NCBI RefSeq assembly: GCF_900239185.1
Contig: NZ_OENA01000027.1
Coordinates: forward strand, 1 to 39,487
Source: Tenacibaculum finnmarkense
GTDB lineage: Bacteria > Bacteroidota > Bacteroidia > Flavobacteriales > Flavobacteriaceae
Direction of reading: 5' to 3'
DNA: 39,487 bases
This document shows, piece after piece, positions 1 through 10,082 of the stretch (within the stretch, counting starts at the first letter, position 1; every line of letters starts with the position of its first letter). A program made the translations under genes and the position numbers. The notes beneath the pieces are model-generated. The model did no database searches and had not been told where the DNA came from. It saw only the letters and a list, made by a program, of their open reading frames with translations.

Positions 1-3000
1 TAAGTTACTGGTGTTGGGTCTGAAGTAAACCCTGCATCTGGATTGAAAGTAATCGCTCCTGTTACTGGATCAACAGTCCAAACTCCTTGACCTGGTACTG
101 TTATTTGTAAACAATCTCCATTAGCATCCGTTGATCCTGAATCACAGGTACCTACTAAACTTACCGTAGTTGCATCTAAACTTCCATCAGGATCGCTATC
201 CGCTAATCCGCCATTGGCGATTAATGGATTTACTACTGCATCCGTATTGGTTGGTAAATTTGCTACTGTATCGTTTACTGCGATTGGATTCACCCCCAAC
301 ACAGCACTTCCAACACTTTCAATACACACATTATCAGCATGGGTAACTTTTAAATAATACTTATTCCCACCTAAGCCTGTAACATCACTAATATTTAATA
401 TTGCTGTTGTTACATTAGTATAAATTAATGTAGTTGCCAAAGCAGATCCTCCACTATTAGGATCACCAAGATACCATTGGTATTCTATGCCCGAATCTGC
501 ATTTCCTGATGTTCCGTATGTTGGAACTCCTGCAGCATATGCTGTCGCCTGATCTGCAGTTGCCGATGTTAAGGTAAAACTTGTTGCTGTTCCTTCAGCT
601 ACTGTTTGGTCTGTTAATGCTGTAAAGTCAGCTGTTAATTTCGTTGCTTTATATTCGTTTCCTGTTGCGCCATTATAACCATTAACACCTCCTGTTACTT
701 TTCCATCTGCATCAAAGCCAGTACCATCTAAAATACCGTCATTATTCGCATCTATTCCACCTGATTCTACAACGTCGTTACAGCCGTCGTTATCAGAATC
801 TAAATCATTTGAATCTGGTGTTCCGTCGTTATCGGTGTCTAAACAATATTTTAAATCACCTAAAATACCTATACCTCTAACACCGGGGTCGCTAACTGTT
901 CCTACTTCTTCGTATATAATCGTAATTGATTTTGCTCCATCAGGAACTTGTACTAATATGGTACCTTTATTATCTTTATCAGAAGTTACATATCGAATTG
1001 CAGTAGCTTGATTATTTACTACTGTAAAAGATGAAGAGGTTTCGCTTACTTTTGTAAGTATTGGATTTCCTATATCTGAAGTAATTGTAACTTTATCTAT
1101 TCTAACTCCAAAACCACCTGCATCTATATCTGTAATTTTAAAATTCAGATTATACATTTTCTCAGTAAAATCTATTTGAATTTTAACAGGAGAAGTTCCT
1201 TGAGTAGCATCTGGATTAAAAAATATTCCTAAATCATCTAAAGTTCCCAGAGTTCCAGCACCAGTAGCTGATAAATTTAAAGCTGTTCCTCCAGAAGCAT
1301 CTAAATCACCTGAAGCTGTCGTTGTTATATCAATAGACATATCGATACCTCCTGCCAAAGCTATAGTGCCAGAATCATCTGCTGTTGTCCAAGTAAGTGG
1401 TGCGGTACCCCATACTGGGCTATTACAATTTTCATTCTCGTTTAAAATACCATCGTTGTCAATATCTACATCACAAATATCCTTAACCCCATCATTATCG
1501 GTATCAGTTCCTGCTGTATCGGTACAGATATCTATATAACATACCGAGTTTATATAACTTACTATTGTGTAGTTTGCATTGGGAGCACTATAAGCTGCAT
1601 CTGTTACTAATCCATTAGCATCTACTTCTGCTGAAGTAATAACTCCGCCGTAAGTACCGTCTGAATTTGTATCCGTATTTGCATTACCATATGCTTCATT
1701 AGCATCAGAACATCCATCACCATCAGAATCTATATTTAAAAAATCCGCAGGATTATCAGTTATAGTGTTTGTATTTGTTGGTGTAAGTCCGAAGAAAGTA
1801 CTGTCTGGAAATCCAGCTGTATCAGAATAATCTGCACCAGAATGGTCTGCTTTCCCATCATTATTAGTATCTGTTCCTCCAGCCTCTACGACATCGTAAA
1901 TACCATCGTTATCAGCATCTAAATCTAAATGATTTGGAATACCATCGTTATCAGTATCAAAATCAGCTTCTATGTTATTATTTACATCGCCTATAGCAGC
2001 ATTAGTATCATCATCATCTAAATAGAAAGGGATACCATCAGCATCAGCATCAGCATCTGGATTTTTATTATTTATATTTTCTTCGGTATCTGATATACCA
2101 TCGTTATCATCATCTGAATCACATACATTATTAATACCATCGGCATCAGGGTCGTTTGCGGTTACTGTACCTAAGATTGCTCCTATTTTACAAGGATCAA
2201 AAACTGATAAAGTAGCACTCCCAACACTTTCAATACACACATTATCAGCATGGGTAACTTTTAAATAATATACTGAACCATCTAATCCTTTAACATCACT
2301 AATATTTAATTTTGTAGTTGTTACAGTTGTATAAACTCCTGTATTAGTTAAAGCCGTTCCTCCACTATTCGGATCGCCAAGATACCATTGGTATTGAATA
2401 CCTGCATCTGCATTTCCTGGTGTTCCGTATATTGGAACTCCTGCAGCATAAGCTGTTGCCTGATCTGCAGTTGCCGATTTTAAGGTAAAACTTGTTGCTG
2501 TTCCTTCAGCTACTGTTTGATTTATTAATGCTGTAAAGTCAGCTGTTAATTGAGTTGCTTTATATTCGTTTCCTGTTGCACCATTATAACTACTTGCTAA
2601 TATTGCTCCTGATGTAGTTACTTGCCCAGTTGTATTAAAACCGTCTCCGTCTAAAATACCGTCATTATTCGCATCTATTCCTGCTGATTCTAAAACGTCG
2701 TTACAGCCGTCAGCATCAGAATCTAGGTCTAAATTATTCGTAAGTGTATCTCCATCTAAATCCGGGCATCCTTTTGGAAGGAAAGAAAAACCTTCATATC
2801 TGGTTAAAACACTTGAAACAGTGTGATAATCTAAAGAAAAAGGATATGACACTCCCGCTAAATCAATATCTAAATACCATCGAGAGTTTAGAATCTGATT
2901 GGTACCAGAATCTAACTCCAAAATAGTACCAGATGTAATTACAGCACCGTCAGTTAGGTTTACTATTTCATTTAAAGGGTCACTAAGAACAGCACTTGTT

Positions 3001-6000
3001 CCTCCTGGCCAAGTTAATGTAATTTGTTTCTTTGCATTTTGAGCTCCATACGCAGAACCTGGCGCATTACTTGCTATTCTTAAGGCATTTAGCACACCAT
3101 TTACTGGCGCTTGTAAGGTGAATTTAATATCAAAAATATTTGGAATTACATTTCCTTCATCCCAATACGCTAAAATCCCTTCAGTAACACCAGCGTAACT
3201 TTTAAATTTAACAGGTATTTGGTTTCCTAAAGGTAACTCAATTTGAGAAGGAGATGTTAATGTAAAATCAGTACTCAAAACACTAGAGGTAAAAGTACCT
3301 GTTAGTGTGTTTGTATCTATTCCAGTAACAACGCCTGGTAATAAAGCTCCACATTCTACACTATCTAAAATACCATCGTTATCATTATCTAAATCACAAC
3401 CATCAGGAACTCCGTCGGTATCTGAATCTATAGCATCATCAAAGCCATTACATTTATCGTCTTTATTTAGAACGCCATCGCCATCATCATCACACTCACC
3501 ACCTGTTATTGTTGGATCTGTACTACTTACATCTGCCTGCCCACCACTTACAAGCGTTGGAACTCCATTAACATCTACTACACCTGTTAAGATTCCTTTT
3601 CCATCTACACTTGCTAATGTTAAAGTTGTTAAAGCGCCTTCTAGAGCATCCGGACAGCCGTCGTTATCAGAATCTAGGTCTAAATAATCTGGGGTTCCGT
3701 CGCTGTCTGTGTCTTGATAGCCTAAACAGATGTCTAAAATTCTAATTCCAATATTATCTTGTTTTGCTAAAGGACTTTGTTTAATTATTATTTTAGTAAT
3801 AGGCTCATTAATAATAAATTTATACCCTGCTTCTAATGCATTTACCCCACCATAAGCAGGACTTGCTACGTTGGTAGTTGTATTACCTGGATAGGCAACA
3901 CCTGTTAGTTTATTATAATATGGACCACCACTAGCATAAGTTGCATCAATACCATCATAATATGGATGATGATATATAGTTCCTGTACCTTCTGTAAAAA
4001 GAGTTCCATCAAAATAAACTCTAGTTGTTCCATTGTAAAACTCAATAATCTGTGTTTCATCATAATTTGGTGCAATAGTAGGGCTACCATTTGCAGCCGC
4101 AATACTTCTTACATTAAATTCACTAAAAGTAACTTCTGAAGGAAAACTAATTACAGTTTCATTTCCTATAATAGCCCCAGAACCCCCTCTTGATGTAATA
4201 TCTATGTTGGCATTACCAGAGCCATTAGCATATATTGGTCCTTGCAAAGCTGAAGATGTTGCTAATGTAGCAACAGTTCCTATAATTGTAGCTGTACTAC
4301 TACTTGCTGTAAATGTATTTGATAAAAGACCTTTGGTTGTTGAGTCCCAAATTATTGAACCATTTTCTGAACATGTCTTTTCTACACTATCTAAAATACC
4401 ATCGTTATCATCATCTAAATCACAACCGTCAGGAACTAAATCGCCATCATTATCTGCTTTATCATCAAAGCCATTACATATATCGTCTTTATTTAGAACG
4501 CCATCGCCATCATCATCACACTGACCACCTGTTATTATTGGATCTGTACTACTTACATCTGCCTGCCCACCACTTACAAGTGTTGGTACTCCATTGGCAT
4601 CTACGCCACTTATTAAAATTCCTTTTCCATCAACATCTGTTAATGTTAAGCTTGTTTGAGCGCCTTCTAAAGCATCAGGACAGCCGTCGTTGTCGGAATC
4701 TAAGTCTAAATAATCTGGTGTTCCGTCGCTGTCGGTGTCTGTAGATGCACAGGTTTCAACAGCAAACTCAATAAGATCACCACCATTACCCTCAAAACCA
4801 ACACCTTTCCAATTAAAAGTAACTGACGTGAAAACACCATCCAAACGAACTGAACCAGCAGCTGTACCTCTATTAACTTCAGGTAAAGCCTCTGAATTCA
4901 CATCTATTAACACTAAATTAGGTGTTTTTTGAATAGTTGTTCCCGTAACTTCAAAGTCATCAGTACCACTCAACCTTTTCAGAGTTATGTTTGGTGTAAC
5001 TAAAGTAAAATTCAATGAATTTGACATACCATTGGAAGAACCTCCTAACTTATCAATATGCAACACAGGACTCACAACAGGGGTACTAAATGTAAATGTA
5101 AGTGTACCAGAACCTTGATCATCAGTTAAAAGATCGATATCGGTAGTTGGTCCCTCTGGAGCACTGTCCCAATTAACATCATATATGAAAGAAGCTCCAC
5201 CTGCAACATTTGGTAACCAATAATTTGTTGTATTGAAGGTGTCATTCCCAGAAGAATAAAGACTTGCTGGGCTTATAAATGTAGAACTACAAGTAATTGT
5301 TACTCCACCAGCACTAGAAGACCAAGAAGCTCCTGAACCAGTCCAAGTACCAGTTAATTCATCAGAACAAAATCCTTCATCAGTATCTAAAATACCGTCA
5401 TTATCATCATCTAAATCAACAGAATTTATAATTCCATCTCCGTCAAAATCACAAGTATCACCATATTTATTAGAATCAGTACAGGGTACTGGGCAACTAC
5501 TAATAGCATCTATTGCATTATTATAAGTATAGCTACCATCGTAAGAACCTGTAATGCTTGTTTCTAAAATATCTTCAAAACCATTTGTTCCTACATTTGT
5601 TCCATCAAATTTAAAATCGGCAGTTGTATCGGTAGTAGTTCCTGCTTCAAAAGCATCGGAACAACCATCACCATCCGAATCAAGATCGAAACGGTTTGGA
5701 ATTCCATCGGAATCGGAATTTATCTCTGTTATAATATTTCCAGAACCTATTGTCCTGGTATAAAAGCCCATCGTTGCTGTTGGACCAGCACCAGTACCAG
5801 CATCAATAGTCCACGCAATAGATTTCACTCCATTTACGCCCTTAGAAGTTCCAATATCGTTAAAGTTTATTGTTCCTATTGCCTGTTTACCTTGCCCTGC
5901 TGGCTGGTATTCAGCTTCTATAGTAGGTGCACCTAAACCATTTGTTTTATTTATATTTCTAGGGTTAAGTTCAAATTGTTTAAACCCATAAGGATTTCCT

Positions 6001-6788
6001 TGAGTTATAGAAAAATCGGCACCATTAATTACCGTACCATTTTCTAGTGTAATTGTAAAGTTACCTATTTTTATATCTCCAGAAGGAGAATTTTCTAAGT
6101 TTCCAAAATAGATTTTTAAATCATAAACTGGATTAGCACCAAAATCTAAGTTCCAATTTTGATTACGGTAGTCAACTCCATATTCACTAAAAGCTACAAT
6201 ATCATTTGCGTCTGTTCTATTTAAGAATTTACCTCCTGTTTGAGAAAGAGTAGCAGTAACCGTCTTTCCACTACCATAAAAATTAATTGGAATAGAAGAC
6301 TGCCCTTCTACATTATTAATATTAGTAGTTGATTTAACTCCTGCATTAGAATTAACAATAGTTATATTAGCTTCTATAGTATCTAGGATCCCATCGTTAT
6401 CATCATCTAAATCATCTTTATTTAAAACGCCATCGCCGTCAAAATCGTCTCCTGGTCCAGTACCACCAACAACAAATGCTGCTGCGGTAACTTTGCTACT
6501 AAAAACAAACCCCTTAACAGCGTTTAGCATCCCCTCAAAAAAAGAAGTTTCTTTCTTTTTTATTGCTTTAGATGCTCCTAATTTATAATAACTCTTATTA
6601 TAAATAGCCGCTGAACTTAAACTAACTTCCGTTTTATTTAAACTTAGTTTTTCTATAAAAAACGGAACTTCACTTTTATACTCAGTAGCGTTCTTTACAT
6701 ACGGATTCGCAAATACATTTGTTATATTTAACAAAAAAATTAAGCAAGTAACTAATAGCACTTGCTTTTTATATACAGATAGATTCAT
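1..6788 (-). CDS. Giant secreted TSP3-repeat / CshA-repeat surface protein (C-terminus outside window)
   Basis: One frame stays open from an ATG at 6788 to the left edge, giving at least 2,262 residues; I checked the frame at six places and saw no break. Residues 1-27 form a signal peptide (basic start, hydrophobic core, then AFANP-like cleavage context). From about residue 110 onward there are some 14 blocks of the Asp-rich type DxDxDGxxDxxDxDxDxDG, the calcium-binding pattern of thrombospondin type 3 repeats. They separate beta-rich domains of 100-250 residues, several holding paired Cys. Two modules are duplicated (see repeat entries). The last visible 100 residues read AVNDTVANLPTN... then GVWTVDPVTGAITFNPDAGF, the CshA-type fibril repeat. 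Related flavobacterial proteins end in a gliding/T9SS sorting domain; that end is not visible here. Likely a cell-surface adhesin or matrix protein; the partner is unknown. The gene stands alone, with about 540 bp of upstream non-coding DNA. Confidence 0.85.
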   Translation of the reverse strand, partial: MNLSVYKKQVLLVTCLIFLLNITNVFANPYVKNATEYKSEVPFFIEKLSLNKTEVSLSSAAIYNKSYYKLGASKAIKKKETSFFEGMLNAVKGFVFSSKVTAAAFVVGGTGPGDDFDGDGVLNKDDLDDDNDGILDTIEANITIVNSNAGVKSTTNINNVEGQSSIPINFYGSGKTVTATLSQTGGKFLNRTDANDIVAFSEYGVDYRNQNWNLDFGANPVYDLKIYFGNLENSPSGDIKIGNFTITLENGTVINGADFSITQGNPYGFKQFELNPRNINKTNGLGAPTIEAEYQPAGQGKQAIGTINFNDIGTSKGVNGVKSIAWTIDAGTGAGPTATMGFYTRTIGSGNIITEINSDSDGIPNRFDLDSDGDGCSDAFEAGTTTDTTADFKFDGTNVGTNGFEDILETSITGSYDGSYTYNNAIDAISSCPVPCTDSNKYGDTCDFDGDGIINSVDLDDDNDGILDTDEGFCSDELTGTWTGSGASWSSSAGGVTITCSSTFISPASLYSSGNDTFNTTNYWLPNVAGGASFIYDVNWDSAPEGPTTDIDLLTDDQGSGTLTFTFSTPVVSPVLHIDKLGGSSNGMSNSLNFTLVTPNITLKRLSGTDDFEVTGTTIQKTPNLVLIDVNSEALPEVNRGTAAGSVRLDGVFTSVTFNWKGVGFEGNGGDLIEFAVETCASTDTDSDGTPDYLDLDSDNDGCPDALEGAQTSLTLTDVDGKGILISGVDANGVPTLVSGGQADVSSTDPIITGGQCDDDGDGVLNKDDICNGFDDKADNDGDLVPDGCDLDDDNDGILDSVEKTCSENGSIIWDSTTKGLLSNTFTASSSTATIIGTVATLATSSALQGPIYANGSGNANIDITSRGGSGAIIGNETVISFPSEVTFSEFNVRSIAAANGSPTIAPNYDETQIIEFYNGTTRVYFDGTLFTEGTGTIYHHPYYDGIDATYASGGPYYNKLTGVAYPGNTTTNVASPAYGGVNALEAGYKFIINEPITKIIIKQSPLAKQDNIGIRILDICLGYQDTDSDGTPDYLDLDSDNDGCPDALEGALTTLTLASVDGKGILTGVVDVNGVPTLVSGGQADVSSTDPTITGGECDDDGDGVLNKDDKCNGFDDAIDSDTDGVPDGCDLDNDNDGILDSVECGALLPGVVTGIDTNTLTGTFTSSVLSTDFTLTSPSQIELPLGNQIPVKFKSYAGVTEGILAYWDEGNVIPNIFDIKFTLQAPVNGVLNALRIASNAPGSAYGAQNAKKQITLTWPGGTSAVLSDPLNEIVNLTDGAVITSGTILELDSGTNQILNSRWYLDIDLAGVSYPFSLDYHTVSSVLTRYEGFSFLPKGCPDLDGDTLTNNLDLDSDADGCNDVLESAGIDANNDGILDGDGFNTTGQVTTSGAILASSYNGATGNEYKATQLTADFTALINQTVAEGTATSFTLKSATADQATAYAAGVPIYGTPGNADAGIQYQWYLGDPNSGGTALTNTGVYTTVTTTKLNISDVKGLDGSVYYLKVTHADNVCIESVGSATLSVFDPCKIGAILGTVTANDPDADGINNVCDSDDDNDGISDTEENINNKNPDADADADGIPFYLDDDDTNAAIGDVNNNIEADFDTDNDGIPNHLDLDADNDGIYDVVEAGGTDTNNDGKADHSGADYSDTAGFPDSTFFGLTPTNTNTITDNPADFLNIDSDGDGCSDANEAYGNANTDTNSDGTYGGVITSAEVDANGLVTDAAYSAPNANYTIVSYINSVCYIDICTDTAGTDTDNDGVKDICDVDIDNDGILNENENCNSPVWGTAPLTWTTADDSGTIALAGGIDMSIDITTTASGDLDASGGTALNLSATGAGTLGTLDDLGIFFNPDATQGTSPVKIQIDFTEKMYNLNFKITDIDAGGFGVRIDKVTITSDIGNPILTKVSETSSSFTVVNNQATAIRYVTSDKDNKGTILVQVPDGAKSITIIYEEVGTVSDPGVRGIGILGDLKYCLDTDNDGTPDSNDLDSDNDGCNDVVESGGIDANNDGILDGTGFDADGKVTGGVNGYNGATGNEYKATKLTADFTALTDQTVAEGTATSFTLTSATADQATAYAAGVPTYGTSGNADSGIEYQWYLGDPNSGGSALATTLIYTNVTTAILNISDVTGLGGNKYYLKVTHADNVCIESVGSAVLGVNPIAVNDTVANLPTNTDAVVNPLIANGGLADSDPDGSLDATTVSLVGTCDSGSTDANGDCLQITVPGQGVWTVDPVTGAITFNPDAGFTSDPTPVT
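304..797 (-). repeat. Intragenic duplication A, distal copy
   Basis: About 490 bp that match 2215-2720 closely at the DNA level (offset 1911 at one end and 1923 at the other, so the length change is 12 bp and keeps frame). It encodes an Ig-like module (EYKATxLTADFTAL ... QYQWYLGDPNSGG ... YYLKVTHADNVCIESVGSA) at about residues 1997-2161 of the giant protein, preceded by an Asp-rich repeat. Confidence 0.85.
2215..2720 (-). repeat. Intragenic duplication A, proximal copy
   Basis: Partner of 304-797, encoding about residues 1356-1525 of the giant protein. The 55 bp around 2215-2270 are nearly identical to those around 304-359, including synonymous positions, which points to recent duplication or gene conversion. 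Confidence 0.85.
3355..3714 (-). repeat. Intragenic duplication B, distal copy
   Basis: 360 bp matching 4381-4740 at a constant offset of 1026 bp, with few substitutions. It encodes about residues 1025-1145 (DTDSDGTPDYLDLDSDNDG ... VSGGQADVSSTDP ... DDDGDGVLNKDDKC), a TSP3 block with an embedded short domain. Confidence 0.85.
4381..4740 (-). repeat. Intragenic duplication B, proximal copy
   Basis: Partner of 3355-3714; encodes about residues 683-803 of the giant protein. The constant 1026-bp offset means that one repeat unit of 342 residues was duplicated in frame. Confidence 0.85.
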
Positions 6789-7240
6789 AAAAAATGAATT
6801 AAAACAATTTATTAATAAATGCTTAATTAAGGAATAGCATTTTATGTATATTTTTTCTTTTCATAGCTAACAAAAATTAATTAAACACAACAATACAAAC
6901 TACATTAAAAAATAGTACTGTTTTATGATATCGTTTGATTAATAAAAACAATAATTTATGTTTGAATAAGCTATCTAATTTAGAAGATAATTCTACTTTC
7001 ATTTAATTTTTCTTTAACTTTTTTAAGATCTTTACAAAATAAACCCAAAACACTGTAGATCAACAAAAAAAAGACTTAACACAAACAAATGTATTGAAAA
7101 AAAAAGATATAGACTACCTTAATTAATTTATTTTTATTAAAAATTAACATTTACTTAACACTGAAAAACACACATAACCCCCACACAAAAAAGCGTTGAT
7201 ATTCATTTTTTTCATATTTTAAAACCTTATTTTCTTCTAC
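6789..7240. other. Non-coding AT-rich stretch upstream of the giant gene
   Basis: About 450 bp with no open frame that looks coding on either strand. It must hold the promoter of the giant gene (minus strand), but I found no full match to the TTG/TAnnTTTG pattern. No RNA gene or convincing repeat was seen. Confidence 0.5.
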
Positions 7241-7274
7241 AAAAAAACCGCTCTAAATTTAATTTAGAGCGGTT
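7241..7274 (-). terminator. Intrinsic terminator of the rRNA methyltransferase gene
   Basis: Perfect 13-bp stem with arms at 7246-7258 and 7262-7274 and a 3-nt loop. Read on the minus strand it is followed by seven T. It lies 52 bp past the stop of the methyltransferase gene. Confidence 0.9.
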
Positions 7275-7325
7275 AGCTATTTTACGTATTTAAATAAAAT
7301 TTATTTAAAGATTCTTTAAAATAAA

Positions 7326-8420
7326 TTAATCATTTTTACATTCAATAATATGAAACTTATTCGTATTTCCTATTATTTTTATATTGGTAAAAACTTTTTC
7401 TAAATGCGTTTTATAATTCAAATGCGTATTTGCAACTAATACAAAACGTCCGCTTGGTTTTAAACAACGTGCGACACCTTTAAAAAGTTCAATGGTTACT
7501 TCTATATTATTTTCATGCTCAAAATGAAACGGCGGATTAGAAACCACTAAGTCAAAAGTATCTTTTTCTAAATCGTTTAAAGTATCGGCACAAATAAATT
7601 CCGCATTTTCGGCTGTTATATTTAATTTTGAAGATGCAATTGCTACATTAAAATCATCAACCAAAGTAACTTTTGCTTCGGGGTTTTGTTGCAGTACGTC
7701 CCAAGCGATAACACCGTTACCAGAGGCAACGTCTAATACTTTTAATTCGTTTTCTTGTACTTTTAAATTATCTAAGAAAAACTGGGTTCCGTAATCGATT
7801 TTATCCGAAGAAAAAACACCGTAATACTGCTTTATAATTTGTTCTTTAAATTTAATTTCATTTAGCAACGCTCTTTCTTCAACTTCTTTTTTAGGTGTTT
7901 TTAACACTAATAATCGTGCTTTTTTCCAAGCATTGGTTTGCTCCACTTCTTCAAAATATCTTTCGGCTTTTTTAAGATACGCACGAGAAAAATATTTAGT
8001 CATAAAACCACAAACAACCACCGTGTTTTCGTCTGCTGATTTATAAATTTGTTGTAAAAAAAGTTCAAATAACTCTACTGATTTCGGTAATTTAATTAAG
8101 GCTAAATCAACCTTTTCTAAAGTATCTAAAGGTGTTTTATAAATAATATCCGTAGCTAAATTATTTAATTTTAAATTTTGGGTAATTGCTTTTTTCTGAC
8201 TCGCATACGCCCAAACAGTAGTTAATTTTTTGGTATTTAACAAGGTATTAAAAATACCAAATCTATCATTATATATATGAATATTTTGAACTTCTAAATC
8301 GGTAATATAATCAAGCGTTAATAACTCGGCATTGCTCCAAGCACGTAACGATTTATCGTCGGTTTTAGGATAGCGTTCTAATTGATATTTTTTAGCGTTT
8401 AACTGTAATTTTGTTTCCAT
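7326..8420 (-). CDS. RlmG/RsmC-type rRNA guanine-N2 methyltransferase
   Basis: 364 residues, the usual size of the RlmG (about 378) and RsmC (about 343) families, which methylate a guanine N2 in 23S or 16S rRNA with S-adenosylmethionine. The N-terminal half (to about residue 190) is the degenerate methyltransferase-like domain; it holds LIKLPKSVELFE at 108-119, similar to RlmG. The C-terminal catalytic domain has the SAM-binding motif LDVASGNGVI (229-238), the acidic VTLVDDF (251-257) and the N2-methylase motif NPPF (295-298). That pattern favours RlmG over RsmC, but the target base cannot be read from sequence alone. It lies 54 bp downstream of the glutamate-synthase-like gene on the same strand and ends at a strong terminator, so the two may share a transcript. 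Confidence 0.85.
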   Translation of the reverse strand: METKLQLNAKKYQLERYPKTDDKSLRAWSNAELLTLDYITDLEVQNIHIYNDRFGIFNTLLNTKKLTTVWAYASQKKAITQNLKLNNLATDIIYKTPLDTLEKVDLALIKLPKSVELFELFLQQIYKSADENTVVVCGFMTKYFSRAYLKKAERYFEEVEQTNAWKKARLLVLKTPKKEVEERALLNEIKFKEQIIKQYYGVFSSDKIDYGTQFFLDNLKVQENELKVLDVASGNGVIAWDVLQQNPEAKVTLVDDFNVAIASSKLNITAENAEFICADTLNDLEKDTFDLVVSNPPFHFEHENNIEVTIELFKGVARCLKPSGRFVLVANTHLNYKTHLEKVFTNIKIIGNTNKFHIIECKND

Positions 8421-8474
8421 TATTTTGATAAGTTCTTCACGTATTTAGAACCTGATATTTAATTAATTAATTTT

Positions 8475-9989
8475 TTATTGTAAATCGTACACAGCATCTA
8501 AAGACTGAATTTCTCCCGCTTTATTTCTTCTAAAAACATGGCTTGCTTTAACATCGGTAATTGAGTTTTTTCCCATAGCTGCCACCACTTCTTTTACGGC
8601 ATCAATCGTTTTATCATGATAATTTTTAACTCGGATATTTTTATCGGCAACCACTAAAGCTTCCACCAAATCTTCCTCTTGCGTAGCCACACCAACGGGG
8701 CAGGTATCTAAATTACATTCACGCGCCTGAATACAGCCTAAACTTAGCATAAAACTACGTGCCATACCAATTGCATCGGCGCCCAAGGCTTTGTATTTTA
8801 CAATATCAAAAGCATCAATTGCCTTACCGCTTGCTATAATTTTTATTTGATCTTTTAGTTTGTATTTTCTTAATGTTTTAGTAACAAAAGCCAAACCATC
8901 TAACAAGGGTGTTCCTACATAATTAGAAAATTCTATCGGTGCCGAACCTGTACCTCCTTCTCCACCATCAACCGAAATAAAATCAGGATAATTATTAGCA
9001 TCAGCAAAGGCTTTTATCATGGCTTCAATTTCATCGTTATCGCCTACACAAAATTTAATTCCTACAGGTTTTCCTTCGGATAAATCTCTTACTTTTTGAA
9101 TAAAAACAATCATTTCATCAAAATTAGAAAAAGCCGAATGCCCTGGAGGAGAATCAACTCTTGTAAAAGGTTCTACAGAACGGATTTTTGCAATTTCTTC
9201 CGTATTTTTTTTAGCGGGTAAAATTCCGCCATGCCCAGGTTTTGCACCTTGCGAAAACTTAATTTCAATCATTTTTACTTCAGGACGGATGGCATTTTCT
9301 TTAAAAATTTCAGCATCAAAAACACGCTTTCCATTTACACTTTTTCCTGCTCCGAAATAGCCTGTTCCTACTTGAAAAATTAAATCGCCACCTTGTAAAT
9401 GATGTGGCGATATTCCTCCTTCGCCAGTATTATGGGCGAAATCAGCCATTTTTGCACCCTGATTTAACGCCATAATTGCATTTTTACTTAGCGAGCCAAA
9501 CGACATTGCCGAAATATTAATAATAGAGGCATCGTATTTTTGGGTACATTTATCAGAACCAAAAACCACTCTTTCGCCAGTAATATGATGATGGTCTTTC
9601 GGGAATAACGAATGTTTTACAAACTCATAGCCTTTTTCATATAAATTATGTTGGGTACCAAAAGGAACAGTTTCTATTTCTTTTTTAGATCGCTGATAAA
9701 CAAGGCTACGTTTTTCACGATTAATAGGTGTTCCGTTTAAATCATCTTCAATAAAATATTGTTGAATTTTTTCACGTTCTTCTTCAAAAACCCAACGCAA
9801 ACGAGATATTACAGGAAATGAACGCATCAACGAATGCTTTTTTTGAATAAAAGCATCGTAAAAAGCCAATATACTTACGCAAGACGCAATGGTTAACAGA
9901 ATATAATTCCCCATTTGAGGCATAAAATAAACCAATATACCGCACAAAGCATTAATAATAATAACAACAGCTAAAATAGTATCTCTCAT
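8475..9989 (-). CDS. FMN-binding glutamate synthase family protein (membrane-anchored GltS-like)
   Basis: 504 residues. Two N-terminal membrane helices (about 4-23 and 28-46) precede a glutamate synthase central/FMN domain. Visible hallmarks are NTGEGGISPHH (187-197), a glycine-rich FMN loop SVDGGEGGTGSAP (339-351) and the 3Fe-4S cluster motif C-x5-C-x4-C at Cys419, Cys425 and Cys430. There is no glutaminase (amidotransferase) domain, so it is not a complete GOGAT. Standalone proteins of this family are widespread in Bacteroidetes and their reaction is not firmly known; an FMN/FeS oxidoreductase at the inner membrane is a fair description. The ATG at 9989 is the first in frame. Confidence 0.88.
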   Translation of the reverse strand: MRDTILAVVIIINALCGILVYFMPQMGNYILLTIASCVSILAFYDAFIQKKHSLMRSFPVISRLRWVFEEEREKIQQYFIEDDLNGTPINREKRSLVYQRSKKEIETVPFGTQHNLYEKGYEFVKHSLFPKDHHHITGERVVFGSDKCTQKYDASIINISAMSFGSLSKNAIMALNQGAKMADFAHNTGEGGISPHHLQGGDLIFQVGTGYFGAGKSVNGKRVFDAEIFKENAIRPEVKMIEIKFSQGAKPGHGGILPAKKNTEEIAKIRSVEPFTRVDSPPGHSAFSNFDEMIVFIQKVRDLSEGKPVGIKFCVGDNDEIEAMIKAFADANNYPDFISVDGGEGGTGSAPIEFSNYVGTPLLDGLAFVTKTLRKYKLKDQIKIIASGKAIDAFDIVKYKALGADAIGMARSFMLSLGCIQARECNLDTCPVGVATQEEDLVEALVVADKNIRVKNYHDKTIDAVKEVVAAMGKNSITDVKASHVFRRNKAGEIQSLDAVYDLQ

Positions 9990-10030
9990 TTTTGTAGAAT
10001 TTATCGGCTAAATTACCAATTTTTTGGCAT

Positions 10031-10061
10031 AAAAAAAGCCCTAACGATTGTTAGAGCTTTT
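10031..10061 (-). terminator. Terminator of rpmE2
   Basis: Stem arms at 10034-10045 and 10050-10061 with one mismatch and a 4-nt loop. On the minus strand it is followed by a T tract. It starts 22 bp after the L31 stop and separates L31 from the glutamate-synthase-like gene. Confidence 0.8.
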
Positions 10062-10082
10062 AAATATTTTCGATACTTAAAA

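Noticed and set aside
3307..5763. Several plus-strand ORFs of 60-140 residues across the giant gene
   Set aside because: They are antisense reflections of the Asp-rich repeat codons (Ser/Pro- or His/Leu-rich low-complexity products) and have no family features.
1..6500. Regular DNA repeats suggesting a CRISPR array
   Set aside because: Repeats are in frame, unequal in spacing and encode Asp-rich TSP3 motifs.
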